The position numbers and the translations under genes were made by a program. Shown here piece after piece: positions 5,755 through 6,703 of a DNA stretch of 6,703 bases (the first letter of the stretch is position 1; every line of letters starts with the position of its first letter). The notes under the pieces were generated by a model, which was given only the letters and a program-made list of their open reading frames with translations, did no database searches and was not told the origin of the DNA. The DNA is taken from assembly GCA_025451135.1 (NCBI GenBank), contig JANWKW010000193.1, forward strand, positions 1 through 6,703, in the 5' to 3' direction. Source of the stretch: Vulcanimicrobiia bacterium. Lineage in GTDB: Bacteria; Vulcanimicrobiota; Vulcanimicrobiia; Vulcanimicrobiales; Vulcanimicrobiaceae.

Positions 5755-6703
5755 GTGTCCGATTACCTCTCACGCGTTGCCGAACGCGTCCTCGTCTTCG
5801 ACGGAGCCATGGGCACCGAGCTCATGGCGATGGAACTCCGGGCCGAGGACTTCGGCGGCGACCGCTACCTCGGTTGCTACGAAGCGCTCGTCCTAGGGCG
5901 TCCCGACGTCATCCAGACCGTCCACGAGACCTATTTCGAAGCCGGCGCCGACGTCGTCGAGACCGACTCGTTCACCGCCTCGCGCCTCAAGCTCGACGAG
6001 TTCGGCCTGGGCGAGCGGACCTACGAAGTGAACGTCGGCGCCGCGCGATTGGCGCGGGCCGCCGCCCAGAAATACTCGACCGCCGCCTGGCCGCGCTTCG
6101 TGGCCGGCTCGATGGGCCCGACCGGGATGCTGATCTCGTCGTCCGATCCGTCGCTCTCCAAGGTGACGTACGAAGAACTGGCCGCGCTCTACGGCGAGCA
6201 GGCGCGCGCGCTGATCGACGGCGGCGTCGACGTGCTGCTGCTCGAGACGATGCAGGATCTGCTCGAACTCAAGGCCGCCATCGCGGGCATCCATCGCGAG
6301 TTCGCCAAGGGCGCCCGACGCGTGCCGATCCAGGCGCAGCCGACCCTGATCACCGAAGGACGCATGCTGCTGGGCACCGACGTGCGCGCGATCTGCGCGA
6401 CGCTCGGCGCGCTCGACGTCGAGATCGTCGGCTTGAACTGCTCGACCGGTCCCGCCCAGATGCGCGATTCGATGCGCTACCTGACCGAGAACTCGCCCCA
6501 GTACGTCAGCGTCATCCCGAACGCCGGGCTGCCGCTGATGGGACCGAAGGGCGAGACGATCTATCCCGAGTCGCCCGAAGAGCTGGCCGGCGAGCTCGCC
6601 GACTTCGTGCGCGAGTTCGGCGTCAACGTGGTCGGCGGATGTTGCGGTTCCACGCCGGCGCACATCCGCGCGATCCGGGCCGACATCGACGAGCTCGAGA
6701 GCC
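5755..6703 (+). CDS. metH: Methionine synthase (MetH-like), N-terminal homocysteine methyltransferase domain; 3' end outside window
   Basis: The frame runs from GTG at 5755 to the window edge without a stop, giving 316 residues. It is a homocysteine-binding TIM barrel (PF02574), opening with VFDGAMGTEL (14-23), followed by VETDSFTASRLKLDEFGL (68-85) and AGSMGPTG (117-124). The zinc-binding cysteines are Cys229 in GLNCSTGP and Cys296-Cys297 in GGCCGSTP, matching Cys247 and Cys310-311 of E. coli MetH in order and nearly in spacing. They activate the homocysteine thiol for methyl transfer. DGAMGTEL and the context favour cobalamin-dependent MetH, whose folate, cobalamin and activation domains would follow beyond the window. 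A single-domain methyltransferase or a MetH split across genes is not excluded. The start follows the asparaginase stop by 6 bases, without a clear Shine-Dalgarno sequence, consistent with one operon. No SAM or cobalamin riboswitch fits in the gap. Confidence 0.87.
   Translation, partial: MSDYLSRVAERVLVFDGAMGTELMAMELRAEDFGGDRYLGCYEALVLGRPDVIQTVHETYFEAGADVVETDSFTASRLKLDEFGLGERTYEVNVGAARLARAAAQKYSTAAWPRFVAGSMGPTGMLISSSDPSLSKVTYEELAALYGEQARALIDGGVDVLLLETMQDLLELKAAIAGIHREFAKGARRVPIQAQPTLITEGRMLLGTDVRAICATLGALDVEIVGLNCSTGPAQMRDSMRYLTENSPQYVSVIPNAGLPLMGPKGETIYPESPEELAGELADFVREFGVNVVGGCCGSTPAHIRAIRADIDELES

Noticed and set aside
5893..6663. A 256-codon minus-strand frame opposite the methionine synthase gene
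   Set aside because: The plus strand carries a clear homocysteine methyltransferase domain, and the antisense translation shows only GC-bias composition.

Overview
This is a high-GC bacterial window (about two-thirds G+C by eye, codons strongly biased to G or C in third position). It is densely packed with ordinary-looking chromosomal genes. No rRNA, tRNA, insertion sequence, phage gene or CRISPR array was seen. The lineage cannot be fixed from the sequence alone. A perfect LexA-type operator of the CGAAC-N4-GTTCG class points away from classical gamma-proteobacteria and toward Gram-positive-type (Terrabacteria-like) SOS regulation. The mix of genes would suit a poorly cultured, high-GC soil lineage, but this is a guess.

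Layout. (1) 2-576, plus strand: the 3' end of a DUF4239/bestrophin-like membrane protein, overlapping by ATGA a 77-residue two-helix membrane protein. (2) 577-655: a short spacer carrying a sequence that resembles a dispersed intergenic repeat. (3) 656-934, plus strand: a stand-alone Lrp/AsnC effector-binding (RAM) domain protein without a DNA-binding domain. (4) 938-3668, minus strand: a two-gene operon. The upstream gene encodes a metallo-beta-lactamase/beta-CASP nuclease resembling DNA-ligase-associated exonucleases. It overlaps by 23 bases a secreted serine hydrolase of the class C beta-lactamase superfamily. (5) 3669-3731: a 63-base divergent promoter region with a 14-base perfect palindrome of LexA type. 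(6) 3732-6703, plus strand: cysteine synthase, a Rhizobium etli-type asparaginase, and the N-terminal homocysteine methyltransferase domain of a MetH-like methionine synthase, which runs off the window.

How the genes fit together. The plus-strand cluster 3732-6703 reads as an amino-acid operon. CysK supplies cysteine sulfur, asparaginase yields aspartate (the carbon precursor of homoserine), and MetH methylates homocysteine. The link through aspartate is inference. The divergent nuclease, placed directly behind a LexA-like box, looks like a DNA-damage gene.

Most worth checking are the LexA-like operator at the nuclease start and the asparaginase start. The conserved N-terminus of the asparaginase is encoded upstream of every canonical start codon in its frame. 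That implies an AUC start at 4708 (served by a Shine-Dalgarno sequence that includes the cysK stop codon) or a base error or mutation. I found no convincing evidence of a wholly new multi-gene system.
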